Source: Ancylobacter koreensis
GTDB taxonomy: Bacteria > Pseudomonadota > Alphaproteobacteria > Rhizobiales > Xanthobacteraceae
NCBI RefSeq assembly: GCF_023016525.1
Contig: NZ_JALKCG010000001.1
Coordinates: 186,001 to 250,000, forward strand
Length of the DNA: 64,000 nt
Reading direction: 5' to 3'
Part shown: piece by piece, positions 41,228 to 49,934 of the stretch
Position numbering within the stretch: position 1 is the stretch's first letter
Layout: every line of letters starts with the position of its first letter
The notes under the pieces: model-generated
Told to the model about the DNA's origin: nothing
The model's input: only the letters and a program-made list of their open reading frames with translations
The model's database searches: none
Translations under genes and position numbers: made by a program

Positions 41228-41270
41228 ATATATGAGATACCCTCTTCCTATGAGAAGGCGCCTCATATAT
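41228..41270 (+). promoter_or_regulatory. inverted repeat before the low-GC gene
   Basis: ATATATGAG (41228-41236) and CTCATATAT (41262-41270) are perfect 9-bp mirror images 25 bases apart, ending 9 bases before the ATG at 41280. They could be an operator for the winged-helix product itself or a hairpin hiding the ribosome site. The region 41090-41280 is much AT-richer than the flanks. Confidence 0.55.
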
Positions 41271-41279
41271 GGTGCTCGC

Positions 41280-41771
41280 ATGATACAGATCGTGAACCTT
41301 CAGGACCTTGAGGATCGGAAGCGCGAAATCCGCGCTGAGATCGAGAGGTTGCAGGCTGAATTCGAGGAGATCGAAGGCGCGATCCGTGTTGCAAGTCGGT
41401 TTGCTAGTCCAAAATTAGTGAAGGAATCTCCGGCTGAACCCAAACTTGAATCATCTACTAAGCTGGGACCTCAACGGCCAAGTGGCATCCCAACGAATTT
41501 TGAGATGGCGCAGATAACAATTCGTGACGCAGTAATGCGCGGGAAGCCTGGTTTAACAGCCAGTGAAATTGTTGACGAGATTGCGAAGCGCTGGTGGCCA
41601 GGTCTTCAAGGCCCCCAAATACTTCCAATTATCTATCAACTCGCAAAGCGCGGTCGACTGAATAAAGGGGAGGATGGACACTTTCGTCTCCCCAACATGA
41701 ATGAGGCCCCTGCTTCCGCAGGAGCCCCACACAGTCCCTCTCCACGAGGCGATCAGACTGGCACTGGGTAG
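41280..41771 (+). CDS. hypothetical protein, coiled coil plus winged-helix-like domain, low GC
   Basis: Not recognised. The 163-residue product starts MIQIVNLQDLEDRKREIRAE and has an N-terminal coiled coil to about residue 40, then a polar linker. A C-terminal segment follows that reads like a winged helix (FEMAQITIRDAVMRGKPGLTASEIVDEIAKRWW, then ILPIIYQLAKRGRLNKGEDGHFRLP). Base composition is clearly lower in GC than both neighbours, pointing to acquisition. Upstream ATGs at 41232 and 41250 are possible starts, but they lie in or between the inverted-repeat arms. The product could be a DNA-binding or RNA-binding regulator (inferred). Confidence 0.65.
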   Translation: MIQIVNLQDLEDRKREIRAEIERLQAEFEEIEGAIRVASRFASPKLVKESPAEPKLESSTKLGPQRPSGIPTNFEMAQITIRDAVMRGKPGLTASEIVDEIAKRWWPGLQGPQILPIIYQLAKRGRLNKGEDGHFRLPNMNEAPASAGAPHSPSPRGDQTGTG

Positions 41772-41794
41772 TCGTTGCCAGAGAAAGGAGAAGA

Positions 41795-41878
41795 ATGATG
41801 TTAGAGTACCCGAGCTTCGGCGTTATCCGCACCGGCGATCCCGCGCCGGGAACGGTTCCGAAGCTCTTGCAACCTTAG
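41795..41878 (+). CDS. small ORF (27 codons) with strong ribosome site
   Basis: A short frame, MMLEYPSFGVIRTG then DPAPGTVPKLLQP, begins right after AAAGGAG (5-8 bases spacing, two ATGs) and ends 4 bases before a 12-bp-stem terminator. The tight package of ribosome site, frame and terminator suggests a real small protein or a leader peptide. No known family is recognised. It follows the low-GC gene by 23 bases and may be its operon partner. Confidence 0.5.
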   Translation: MMLEYPSFGVIRTGDPAPGTVPKLLQP

Positions 41879-41882
41879 CATC

Positions 41883-41920
41883 AAGCTGGGGCGGCTCACC
41901 GCCCCAGCTTTGTTCTGTTT
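41883..41920 (+). terminator. rho-independent terminator
   Basis: A perfect 12-bp stem AAGCTGGGGCGG (41883-41894) / CCGCCCCAGCTT (41899-41910) with loop CTCA is followed by TGTTCTGTTT. It ends the low-GC gene and small ORF transcript. Confidence 0.9.
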
Positions 41921-41967
41921 AACCAGAAGCCAGAGGACATTCAAGATTCCTAGGGCCAAATGGTTAC

Positions 41968-43149
41968 TCACCCACCCCCAAGCACCAGATCGTCCCGGTG
42001 CACCATCGCCGCGCGGCCCTCGAACCCCGTGATGGTGGCGATCTCGTCGGATGACTTGCCGCGGATGCGCTCGGCGTAGTCGGCGTCGTAGGCCACCAGG
42101 CCACGGCCGATCTCGGCGCCGTCGGGGCCGCGCAGCACCACCGCCTCGCCGCGCGTGAAATCGCCTTCCACGCGCTTCACCCCCGCCGGCAGCAGCGAGG
42201 AGCCGCGGCGCAGCGCCGCCACCGCGCCGGCATCCAGATGCAGCACGCCGCGCGGCTCCAGCGAGCCGGCGATCCAGCGTTTTCGCGAAGCGACCGGGTT
42301 GGCGGGGGCGAGGAACCAGGTGCAGCGCGCGCCCTCGGCAATGGCGCGCAGCGGGTTCTTCACCTTGCCGGAGGCGATGACCATATGCGCGCCCGCCGTG
42401 GTGGCGATCTTGCCGGCCTCGATCTTGGTCTTCATGCCGCCGCGCGAAAGCTCGGTGCCCGCCCCGCCCGCCATCGCCTCGACCTCGGCGGTGATGCGCG
42501 GCACCAGCGGCAGGAACTGCGCGTTCGGGTCGTCGTTCGGCGGGGCGGTGTAGAGCCCGTCAATGTCGGAAAGCAGCACGAGAAGGTCGGCGCTGGCCAT
42601 GCCGGCGACGCGGGCGGCGAGCCGGTCATTGTCGCCGTAGCGGATTTCCGAGGTCGCCACCGTGTCGTTCTCGTTGATGACGGGCACGACCTTCAGCTCG
42701 ATCAGCTTGGCCAGCGTCGAGCGGGCGTTGAGGTAGCGCCGGCGCTCCTCGGTGTCGCCCAGCGTGATGAGCACCTGCCCGGCGGCGACGCCCTCATGCG
42801 CCAGCGCCTCCGACCACGCCCGCGCCAGCGCGATCTGCCCGACGGCGGCGGCGGCCTGGCTTTCCTCCAGCTTCAGCGGGCGCTTGGGCAGCTTCAGCAC
42901 ATTGCGGCCGAGCGCGATGGCGCCGGAGGAGACGACGAGCACCTCCTTGCCCTCGCGGTGGAGATGGGCGACGTCCTCGGCCAGCGCCGCCAGCCACGCA
43001 TGGCGGAGCGCCCCGCGCGCGGAATCGACCAGCAGCGCCGAGCCGACCTTCACCACGATGCGGCGGAAGGAGGAGAGCTGCGGCACCGGAGTGACGGCGG
43101 TCTCGGGGACGGCAGGAGCGTTGTCGGCGGCGTCGGTCGAAAGGGTCAT
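41968..43149 (-). CDS. proB: glutamate 5-kinase
   Basis: First step of proline synthesis: phosphorylates glutamate to glutamyl-5-phosphate. The 393-residue protein has an N-terminal extension of about 28 residues. The amino-acid kinase domain follows ([72 protein letters not shown]), and a C-terminal PUA domain ([31 protein letters not shown]) closes it. It follows obgE, the standard alphaproteobacterial order. A shorter start inside the extension cannot be excluded. Confidence 0.95.
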   Translation of the reverse strand: MTLSTDAADNAPAVPETAVTPVPQLSSFRRIVVKVGSALLVDSARGALRHAWLAALAEDVAHLHREGKEVLVVSSGAIALGRNVLKLPKRPLKLEESQAAAAVGQIALARAWSEALAHEGVAAGQVLITLGDTEERRRYLNARSTLAKLIELKVVPVINENDTVATSEIRYGDNDRLAARVAGMASADLLVLLSDIDGLYTAPPNDDPNAQFLPLVPRITAEVEAMAGGAGTELSRGGMKTKIEAGKIATTAGAHMVIASGKVKNPLRAIAEGARCTWFLAPANPVASRKRWIAGSLEPRGVLHLDAGAVAALRRGSSLLPAGVKRVEGDFTRGEAVVLRGPDGAEIGRGLVAYDADYAERIRGKSSDEIATITGFEGRAAMVHRDDLVLGGG

Positions 43150-43241
43150 CGCGGCGGGCTTCGATCAGAGGGAAGACGGCGCGCTACATACGCCGTTTTC
43201 GCCGCCAAGGCGCGGGATTTGTGGCGTACACTCCGCTCCCG

Positions 43242-43331
43242 CCGTCATGCCCGGGCTTGACCCGGGCATCCACGTCCTAGGCCGGGAGACGCGGAGAAGT
43301 CGTGGATGGCCGGGTCAAGCCCGGCCATGAC
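43242..43331. repeat. REP-type palindromic element (copy E, second family)
   Basis: CGTCATGCCCGGGCTTGACCC...GGGCATCCACG at the left is mirrored by CGTGGATGGCCGGGTCAAGC...CCGGCCATGACGG at the right, about 90 bases in all. The ends differ from the CATCCCGG family, so this is a distinct repeat type. It lies between obgE and proB. Confidence 0.8.
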
Positions 43332-43370
43332 GGCCGAGGGAGGAACCTCGCGGCCGAGGGAGAGAGCTCC

Positions 43371-44474
<1,104 letters not shown>

Positions 44475-45167
44475 TCAATGCCGGGTCGAGTCGTGCAGCC
44501 GCGGCGGCTTGGTGGCGCCCCACGCCCGCAGCGAGGTCCACAGCCGGCGTTCTAGCCGGAAGCGGTCGACCGGAACCGAGGCGCCGATGGCCCGGACGCG
44601 GGCGAGCCCGACGCCGGTCCACTGGAAGCCGCACTTCTCGATCACCTGCCGCGAGGCCGGGTTGACGACGCGGGCGGAAGCGATCAGCGCGTCCAGCTTG
44701 CGGTCGCCGAAAGCGTGGTCGATCAGCGCGCGCGCGGCCTCGGTGGCAATGCCGTGGCCCCAATAGGGCTCGCCGAGCCAGTAGCCGATCTCCGGCGCAT
44801 CCTCGTCGCGCCGCACGAAGCCGCACATGCCGACCGGGATGGGCGGGCCGAAGCCGGGCGCGCCGAAGCCGGGCGCGCCGAAGCCGGGCGCGCCTTGCCG
44901 CAGCACCGCCTCGTCCTTGAGGAAGATGGCGAAGGTCGCCGCCTCCGGGCCGCCCGGCAGGTTGGCGATGAAGGCCGCCGCATCCGCCATGCCGTAGGGA
45001 TGGGGGATGTTCGCCGTCATCTCCGCCACCTTGCGGTTGTCGGCGAGCTCGGCGATCCACGTCATGTCCTCGATCCGGGGCACGCGCAGGATCAGGCGGC
45101 CGGTTTCGAGGACGGCGATACTGCTCTCGGCAAGGGTCGACCCGGGGGTCGCTTCGACGATGGTCAT
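44475..45167 (-). CDS. GNAT family acetyltransferase, RimJ/RimL-like
   Basis: A 230-residue acetyltransferase (LETGRLILRVPRIEDMTWIAELADNRKVAEMTANIPHPY...) with YWLGEPYWGHGIATEAARALIDHAF and NPASRQVIEKCGFQWTG, the pattern of RimJ/RimL-type protein or small-molecule acetylases. ATG 45167 follows AGGAG. A GAPGF triplet repeat interrupts the domain between the substrate loop and VGMCGFVRR. A GNAT gene between rpmA and obgE is common in this group; the substrate is unknown. Confidence 0.9.
   Translation of the reverse strand: MTIVEATPGSTLAESSIAVLETGRLILRVPRIEDMTWIAELADNRKVAEMTANIPHPYGMADAAAFIANLPGGPEAATFAIFLKDEAVLRQGAPGFGAPGFGAPGFGPPIPVGMCGFVRRDEDAPEIGYWLGEPYWGHGIATEAARALIDHAFGDRKLDALIASARVVNPASRQVIEKCGFQWTGVGLARVRAIGASVPVDRFRLERRLWTSLRAWGATKPPRLHDSTRH
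44847..44891 (-). repeat. three tandem 15-bp repeats inside the GNAT gene
   Basis: GCCGAAGCCGGGCGC is repeated three times without change, encoding (GAPGF)x3 on the minus strand. Being a multiple of three, the array can vary in number without breaking the frame. Confidence 0.92.
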
Positions 45168-45197
45168 TGAGGGTCTCCTGGGGGCCTGAACGACGAA

Positions 45198-45295
45198 GGG
45201 GAGGCGGTCTTCTCGCCTCCCCTGTCGGGAACCCCGGAAAGTCCTCAAGGACATCAGGGAAATCCTACCGGTCGGGCGAGACCGGCGGGATTTCC
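45198..45295. terminator. two hairpins downstream of rpmA
   Basis: The first is GGGGAGGC/GCCTCCCC (45198-45222), followed by a 15-bp interrupted stem GGAAATCC-ACCGGTC/GACCGG-GGATTTCC (45258-45295). Neither has a T-run on the minus strand, so they may be partial terminators or processing sites between rpmA and the GNAT gene. Confidence 0.5.
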
Positions 45296-45312
45296 AAGAA
45301 CCCTCACCGGCT

Positions 45313-45582
45313 TTATTCGGCGGCCTCGGCGGCCGGAATGACGGATACGTACGTGCGGGAATTCGCTTTGGCTCGGAACTCGACTCGGCCGTCGATAAGC
45401 GCAAAGAGGGTATGATCCTTGCCCATGCCGACATTCGCGCCGGGATGCCAGGTCGTACCGCGCTGACGCACGATGATGTTGCCGGCGATGACCTTCTCGC
45501 TGCCGAACTTCTTCACGCCGAGACGGCGACCGTCGGAGTCGCGACCGTTGCGGGAGGAACCGCCTGCCTTCTTGTGAGCCAT
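45313..45582 (-). CDS. rpmA: 50S ribosomal protein L27
   Basis: Ribosomal protein L27, whose N-terminus reaches the peptidyl transferase centre. The 89-residue product, [31 protein letters not shown]..., is typical, with no N-terminal cleavage extension of the Firmicutes type. It follows rplU by 32 bases on the same transcript. Confidence 0.98.
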   Translation of the reverse strand: MAHKKAGGSSRNGRDSDGRRLGVKKFGSEKVIAGNIIVRQRGTTWHPGANVGMGKDHTLFALIDGRVEFRAKANSRTYVSVIPAAEAAE

Positions 45583-45614
45583 GATGCTCTCCTGTTCTTA
45601 CCTAGCTGGCGGTC

Positions 45615-45923
45615 TCAGGCGCCGGTGATCGAGGTCACGCGCACGACGGTGAAGTCCTGCCGGTGACCGATCTTGCGACGCGAATTCTGACGACGACGCT
45701 TCTTGAACGCAATGACCTTGTCGCCACGCGTGTGCTTGACGACCTCGATGGTGACGGCGGCGCCGTCCACCAGCGGAGCGCCGACCTTCGGGCTGTCGCC
45801 GCCGAGCATGAGCACCGGCAGGGTCACGGAGGTGCCGGCCTCGGCGTCGATCTTGCCGACGGTGACGACTTCGTCGGGGGCGACCCGGTACTGCTTGCCG
45901 CCCGTCTTGATGACCGCGAACAT
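45615..45923 (-). CDS. rplU: 50S ribosomal protein L21
   Basis: Ribosomal protein L21 of the large subunit, binding 23S rRNA. The 102-residue product starts [25 protein letters not shown] and ends in the basic segment [25 protein letters not shown]. It is the first gene of the rplU-rpmA operon behind a near-consensus sigma70 promoter. Confidence 0.98.
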   Translation of the reverse strand: MFAVIKTGGKQYRVAPDEVVTVGKIDAEAGTSVTLPVLMLGGDSPKVGAPLVDGAAVTIEVVKHTRGDKVIAFKKRRRQNSRRKIGHRQDFTVVRVTSITGA

Positions 45924-46036
45924 GTTCTGTCCTTTCGTTCGAGCCCGATCTCCGGCGTTTCCGCCTGGACCGGCTTCTTTCGGTCGTGGGTTTCAGTGCG
46001 CGCGAGGACACGGATTGCCCATCACGCAGCGCCGGG

Positions 46037-46065
46037 CTCATAGCCGCCGGGGCGCCTCCTGTCAA
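46037..46065 (-). promoter_or_regulatory. sigma70-type promoter of rplU-rpmA
   Basis: On the minus strand TTGACA (46065-46060), 17 bases, TATGAG (46042-46037). It lies about 115 bases before the rplU start, leaving a leader of roughly 105 bases. Confidence 0.75.
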
Positions 46066-46174
46066 GGAAAGCGCCGCGCCAAAAGCCGCGCGGGCGATGA
46101 ACCTTCCCGCCCGCCCGGCGTTCCTCTCCCACAGGCGCGGCGCCCCCGCCGCGCGACAGAACCGGAGTTCGGCA

Positions 46175-46513
46175 ATGGACACTCAGCGTATCACGGGCAC
46201 TGCCCGTCATGTCGGCGGCAAGCTGCGGCGCGTGGCGGGCGACGCCGGCCGCGACGCCTACGACACCGCCGCCACCCGCGCCGAGGAGGCCTATGAGGAG
46301 GCGTTCGACCTCGGCTCGCGGGCGCTGCGCCGTGCGCGCGGCGGCGCCCTGCGGCTCGCCGACGACGCGCTGGAGAACGGGCAGGCGCTCTATGGGCGGG
46401 GCGTGGGCGCGCTGTCGCGCCAGGCCGGCAATCATCCGCTGCTGCTGGTCGCCGCCGCCGCCTTCACCGGCGCCGCCATCGCGTGGCTGGCGGTCGGCTC
46501 CCAGCGCCGCTGA
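46175..46513 (+). CDS. small membrane-anchored protein, CsbD/YqjD-ElaB-like
   Basis: A 112-residue protein starting MDTQRITGTARHVGGKLRRVAGDAG. Amphipathic helical segments rich in Ala, Arg and Glu (AEEAYEEAFDLGSRALRRARG) come first. One C-terminal membrane helix follows (HPLLLVAAAAFTGAAIAWLAVG) with a short basic end. This resembles YqjD/ElaB-type C-tail-anchored proteins linked to stress and ribosome hibernation; the N-terminus also recalls CsbD stress proteins. Function is inferred only. ATG 46175 follows GGAG; it is divergent from rplU. Confidence 0.75.
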   Translation: MDTQRITGTARHVGGKLRRVAGDAGRDAYDTAATRAEEAYEEAFDLGSRALRRARGGALRLADDALENGQALYGRGVGALSRQAGNHPLLLVAAAAFTGAAIAWLAVGSQRR

Positions 46514-46531
46514 CGCGCGAAGAAGACAGGA

Positions 46532-47005
46532 TCAGAAGCCGCTCTTCACCCGCAGATGGGTGTGCTCATGGGCGGCGCCCTGATTGTGCACGTGCCGGTC
46601 GGCCCCCGCGTCGACCGGCACGAGCGCGAGCGAACCGTGCATGACGCCGCGTTCGAGGAACAGCGCCTCGGCATAGGCGGAGACGTCGCCGACATGCCCG
46701 CGCATCAGCGTCACCTCCAGCGAGGTGGTGTGGTCGAGCGGCACCGAGAGCGCCGCCACCGTCTGGTCGTGGCGCTCCAGCCGGCCCTGCGGCACCCGTG
46801 CCGCCAGATTACGCACCGACTGGTCGATGGTGCAGCTGATCACCCCCAGGCAGTGCGCCGAGGGCGGCCCCTCCGGCCGCGCCGACAGCCCGCGCCGCAC
46901 CAGGTCGCGGATGACCTCCGAGCGGCTCGTCGCCCCGCTCGCCTCCATATGCGCATCGAGCCGCGCGGCGAAATCATCGTCTATGGCGATGGTGATGCGT
47001 TGCAT
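46532..47005 (-). CDS. nikR: NikR-family ribbon-helix-helix regulator with altered metal site
   Basis: Ni-responsive repressor family, controlling nickel uptake. The N-terminal RHH reads MQRITIAIDDDFAARLDAHMEASGATSRSEVIRDLVRRGL and aligns without gaps to E. coli NikR in the ACT domain (LEVTLMRGHVGDV, ERGVMHGSLALVP). All four E. coli nickel ligands are replaced: H76 to L, H87 to S, H89 to P and C95 to S. A His-rich tail (DRHVHNQGAAHEHTH) of about 20 residues extends beyond the usual C-terminus and may bind metal instead. R3 and T5 of the DNA-contacting strand are kept. It is divergent from nikK across a perfect NikR operator. Confidence 0.9.
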   Translation of the reverse strand: MQRITIAIDDDFAARLDAHMEASGATSRSEVIRDLVRRGLSARPEGPPSAHCLGVISCTIDQSVRNLAARVPQGRLERHDQTVAALSVPLDHTTSLEVTLMRGHVGDVSAYAEALFLERGVMHGSLALVPVDAGADRHVHNQGAAHEHTHLRVKSGF

Positions 47006-47132
47006 GGCGCCTCGCGTGGTGGCTGGACCCGACTGTAAGGCGCGAGCCTAGCACCCCACCCGCAGCGGTGAAAATCGCCGGTATTGGCGGCACGGCCTGC
47101 CGCTTTTCTCGCCTTGCGCGAGGTGTCGGCGG

Positions 47133-47168
47133 GTGCGTATGATTTTTATCAGATTATTTCATACGCAC
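47133..47168. promoter_or_regulatory. NikR operator (GTATGA-N16-TCATAC)
   Basis: GTGCGTATGA (47133-47142) and TCATACGCAC (47159-47168) are a perfect 10-bp inverted repeat. The inner GTATGA-N16-TCATAC is identical to the E. coli NikR consensus. It lies 17 bases before the nikK start and 128 bases before the nikR start, so it probably controls nikKMLQO and perhaps nikR. Confidence 0.92.
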
Positions 47169-47185
47169 CGATCGAGGTTTCGCGC

Positions 47186-48004
47186 GTGCTTGCTTTCCGT
47201 TCCCGCTTTTCGCGCACCGATGTCCTGCGCCGCATCCTGCTGAGCCTGCCGTTTGTAACGCTCGCGCTGCCGGCGCCAGCCTCCGCGCATTTCCAGGAGA
47301 TCGTGCCGTCCGCCGACGTGCTGCCCGACGGGGGCACGGTGACGCTCGATCTCGTCTTCACCCATCCGGTGGAAGGCGGCCCGGTCATGGACATGGCCAG
47401 GCCCGCACGCGTGGGCGTGCTGGCCGGCGGCAGGCAGACCGATCTGACCGACGCGCTCGCCGCGCGGCCGGTCGAGGGCAAGGGCGCCTGGACGCTGAGC
47501 CACACGCTTGCCGAGCCCGGCGCCGCCATCTTCTTCGTCGAGCCGCAGCCCTATTGGGAGCCGGCCGAGGGTAAGTTCATCGTTCATTACGCCAAGGTGG
47601 TGGTGGACGGCTTCGCCTCGGGCGAGGGCTGGGACGCGCGGGTCGGCCTGCCGGTCGAGATCCAGCCGCTCACCCGCCCCACCGGCCTGTGGACCGGCAA
47701 CCTGTTCACCGGCGTGGTGTTGAAGGACGGCAAGCCGGTGCCCTTCGCCGAGATCGAGATCGAGTTCATCAACGACGGCACGGTGACGCCGCCGAACGAC
47801 GCCTTCGTCACGCAGGTAATCAAGGCCGATGCAAACGGCACCTTCAGCTACGCCATGCCGCGCGCCGGCTGGTGGGGCTTCGCCGCGCTGGTAGAGGCCG
47901 ACAAGGAGGTCACCTCGCCGGAAGGCAAGCCGGTGCCGGTGGAACTCGGCGGCCTCATCTGGGTCAAGGCCACCGACATGAGCACGGCGACGAGCGGGAA
48001 ATAG
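47186..48004 (+). CDS. nikK: DUF4198-type periplasmic nickel transporter component NikK
   Basis: A 272-residue exported protein of the DUF4198 family, which occurs with ECF nickel importers and probably captures Ni in the periplasm. A signal peptide (LRRILLSLPFVTLALPAPASA) is followed by HFQEIVPSADVLPDGGTVTLDLVFTHP. The mature N-terminus would begin with a histidine. The GTG at 47186 is the start that leaves a complete signal peptide; the frame upstream crosses the operator and is not coding. It leads nikKMLQO. Confidence 0.88.
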   Translation: MLAFRSRFSRTDVLRRILLSLPFVTLALPAPASAHFQEIVPSADVLPDGGTVTLDLVFTHPVEGGPVMDMARPARVGVLAGGRQTDLTDALAARPVEGKGAWTLSHTLAEPGAAIFFVEPQPYWEPAEGKFIVHYAKVVVDGFASGEGWDARVGLPVEIQPLTRPTGLWTGNLFTGVVLKDGKPVPFAEIEIEFINDGTVTPPNDAFVTQVIKADANGTFSYAMPRAGWWGFAALVEADKEVTSPEGKPVPVELGGLIWVKATDMSTATSGK

Positions 48005-48022
48005 GCGGGCAGGTAACCATCC

Positions 48023-48637
48023 ATGGCGCATATCCCCGACGGCATCCTTTCCGCCCCGGTGCTGATCGGCGGCGGGCTTCTCGCGGCGGGCGGCGTGGCG
48101 CTGGCGGTGCGCGGGCTGGACGACCGGGCCATTCCGCGCACGGCGATCCTCTCCGCCGCCTTCTTCGCCGGCTCGCTGATCGCCGTGCCGATGGGGCCGA
48201 CCAGCATCCACCTTCTGCTGTCCGGGCTTATGGGCATCATGCTGGGCGCCGGGGCGTTCGCCGCCGTGCTGGTGGCGCTGGCGCTGCAGGTGCTGCTGTT
48301 CGGCTTCGGCGGCCTCACCACGCTCGGCGTCAACACGGTGAACATCGCGCTGCCGGGCGTGCTGTTCGGCATGGCGCTCGGCCCGGCCATATGCGAAGCG
48401 CGCGCCCCGGCCTTGCGGGCGCTGCTGGCCGGCGCGGTCGGCGCGCTGTCGGTGCTCGGCACGGGCGCGCTGGTGGCGCTGTCGCTGGCGCTCTCCGGTT
48501 CGGAATACACGCCGGTCGCCAGCGTGCTCGTCGCCACCTATCTGCCGCTGGCGCTGGGCGAGGCCTTCGTCACCGCCACCATCGTCGCCTTCCTCGCCCG
48601 CGTGCAGCCGGACGCGCTGCGTCCTGCCCTGCCATGA
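48023..48637 (+). CDS. nikM: ECF nickel transporter substrate-specific subunit NikM (CbiM family)
   Basis: Membrane S-component binding Ni (or Co). The 204-residue product has about six helices and starts MAHIPDGIL. Family members usually read MHIPDG; here an Ala precedes His, and Met removal would leave Ala-His as an N-terminal metal site (inferred). Conserved segments are AAFFAGSLIAVPMGPTSIHLLLSGLMG and GVNTVNIALPGVLFG. Nickel rather than cobalt is favoured by nikK, nikL and the NikR operator. Its stop overlaps nikL (ATGA). Confidence 0.92.
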   Translation: MAHIPDGILSAPVLIGGGLLAAGGVALAVRGLDDRAIPRTAILSAAFFAGSLIAVPMGPTSIHLLLSGLMGIMLGAGAFAAVLVALALQVLLFGFGGLTTLGVNTVNIALPGVLFGMALGPAICEARAPALRALLAGAVGALSVLGTGALVALSLALSGSEYTPVASVLVATYLPLALGEAFVTATIVAFLARVQPDALRPALP

Positions 48638-49185
48638 GGCGGCGGGCGGCGGCACTGCTGTTCCTGATCTTCGGCCTCGCCGTGCCGGCGCAGGCGCACA
48701 AGCTGAAGGTCTTCGCCACGGTCGAGGGTACATCCGTCGCCGGCTACGCCTTCTTCATCGGCGGCGGGCGCCCGCATGGCACGCCCTGGACGGCGAAGGA
48801 CTCCAGCGGTGAAATCGCCGGCGGGACGACCGACGCGGAGGGCCGCTTCGCCTTCACCCTGCCGCCCGCCGGTGCGGCGGGCGACGTCACCGTCACCGTC
48901 GACACCCGCGAGGGCCACATCGCCTCCGCCACCCTGTCCGCCGCCCGGCTTGGGGGAAGCGCGGCGCCGGCCACCGCCATGGCGGTCAGAACCGCCGCGC
49001 CGACTCCGGCGACAACAGACATCACAGCCGCCGTCGAGGCGGCGGTGCAGCGTCAGGTCGAGCCGTTGCTGGAGCGCATCGAGGAGCTCGATGCGCGGTT
49101 GCGCGTCACAGATATCGTCTCGGGAATCTTCCTCATCCTCGGCCTCGGCGGCATGGCGCTGTGGGCGCGCGGACGGCGGCGATGA
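48634..49185 (+). CDS. nikL: ECF nickel transporter small subunit NikL
   Basis: A 183-residue protein replacing the CbiN/NikN role. It has a signal-like N-terminus (AAALLFLIFGLAVPAQAHKLKVF), a periplasmic beta-rich domain (GEIAGGTTDAEGRFAFTLPPAG), a linker, a predicted coiled coil (VEAAVQRQVEPLLERIEELDARL) and one C-terminal membrane helix (VSGIFLILGLGGMALWARG). After cleavage it would begin with His-Lys. ATG 48634 overlaps the nikM stop; the long upstream frame is not coding. Confidence 0.87.
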   Translation: MRRRAAALLFLIFGLAVPAQAHKLKVFATVEGTSVAGYAFFIGGGRPHGTPWTAKDSSGEIAGGTTDAEGRFAFTLPPAGAAGDVTVTVDTREGHIASATLSAARLGGSAAPATAMAVRTAAPTPATTDITAAVEAAVQRQVEPLLERIEELDARLRVTDIVSGIFLILGLGGMALWARGRRR

Positions 49186-49910
49186 GGCGAGTGACGATGA
49201 TTCTCGCCCCCACCGATCTCCGGCTGCGCCTCGCCGCCACCTCCATCGCGGTCGCCTGCCTTTCGCAGTTGCGCAGCCCCGCCATCGCCGCCGCTGCGCT
49301 CGCCGTCGCGCTGGCGCTGTGGCTGGCGAGCCCGGCGCGCCGCCACGGACATCGCCTGCTGCATGTGGAAGGCTTCGTGCTGCTGCTGTTCCTCACCCTG
49401 CCCTTCACCGTGAAGGGCGCGCCGGTCTTCACGATCGGCCCGCTCGCCGCCAGCGCGGAAGGCTTCGCCCGCGCGGCGCTGGTGGCGCTGAAAATGTCCG
49501 CCGCGCTGCTGCTCGTCGCCGCCCTCCTCGGCGATCTCGAACCCGCACGTCTCGGCGGCGCGCTGCGCGGCCTGCGGGTGCCCGAGCCCGTCGTGCGGCT
49601 CTTCGTACTGACCGCCCGCTATGTCGGGCTGATCCGCGATGAGGCGCGCCGCCTGCGCGAGGCGATGCGGGTGCGCGCGTTCCGCCCACGCACCGACCGC
49701 CACACATGGCGCAGCTATGGCAACCTCATCGGCATGCTGCTGGTGCGCGCGCTCGACCGCGCCCGCCGCGTCGAGGAGGCGATGGCGTGCCGTGGCTATG
49801 ACGGACGCTTCCCCTATGCCCCCCTGCCCGCACCGTTGCTCCGCGACTGGGCCGGCTTCGCGCTGCTCGCGGGCGGCGGCATCCTCGCTCTGGCGATGGA
49901 TATCGCGTGA
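49182..49910 (+). CDS. nikQ: ECF transporter T component NikQ (CbiQ family)
   Basis: Energy-coupling membrane subunit linking NikM to the ATPase. The 242-residue product has several hydrophobic helices and two cytoplasmic coupling motifs (REAMRVRAF and EEAMACRGYDG), as in CbiQ. ATG 49182 overlaps the nikL stop; nikO starts 24 bases after its stop. Confidence 0.9.
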   Translation: MRRVTMILAPTDLRLRLAATSIAVACLSQLRSPAIAAAALAVALALWLASPARRHGHRLLHVEGFVLLLFLTLPFTVKGAPVFTIGPLAASAEGFARAALVALKMSAALLLVAALLGDLEPARLGGALRGLRVPEPVVRLFVLTARYVGLIRDEARRLREAMRVRAFRPRTDRHTWRSYGNLIGMLLVRALDRARRVEEAMACRGYDGRFPYAPLPAPLLRDWAGFALLAGGGILALAMDIA

Positions 49911-49934
49911 AGGGCTTCGCATGATGGACGCCGC

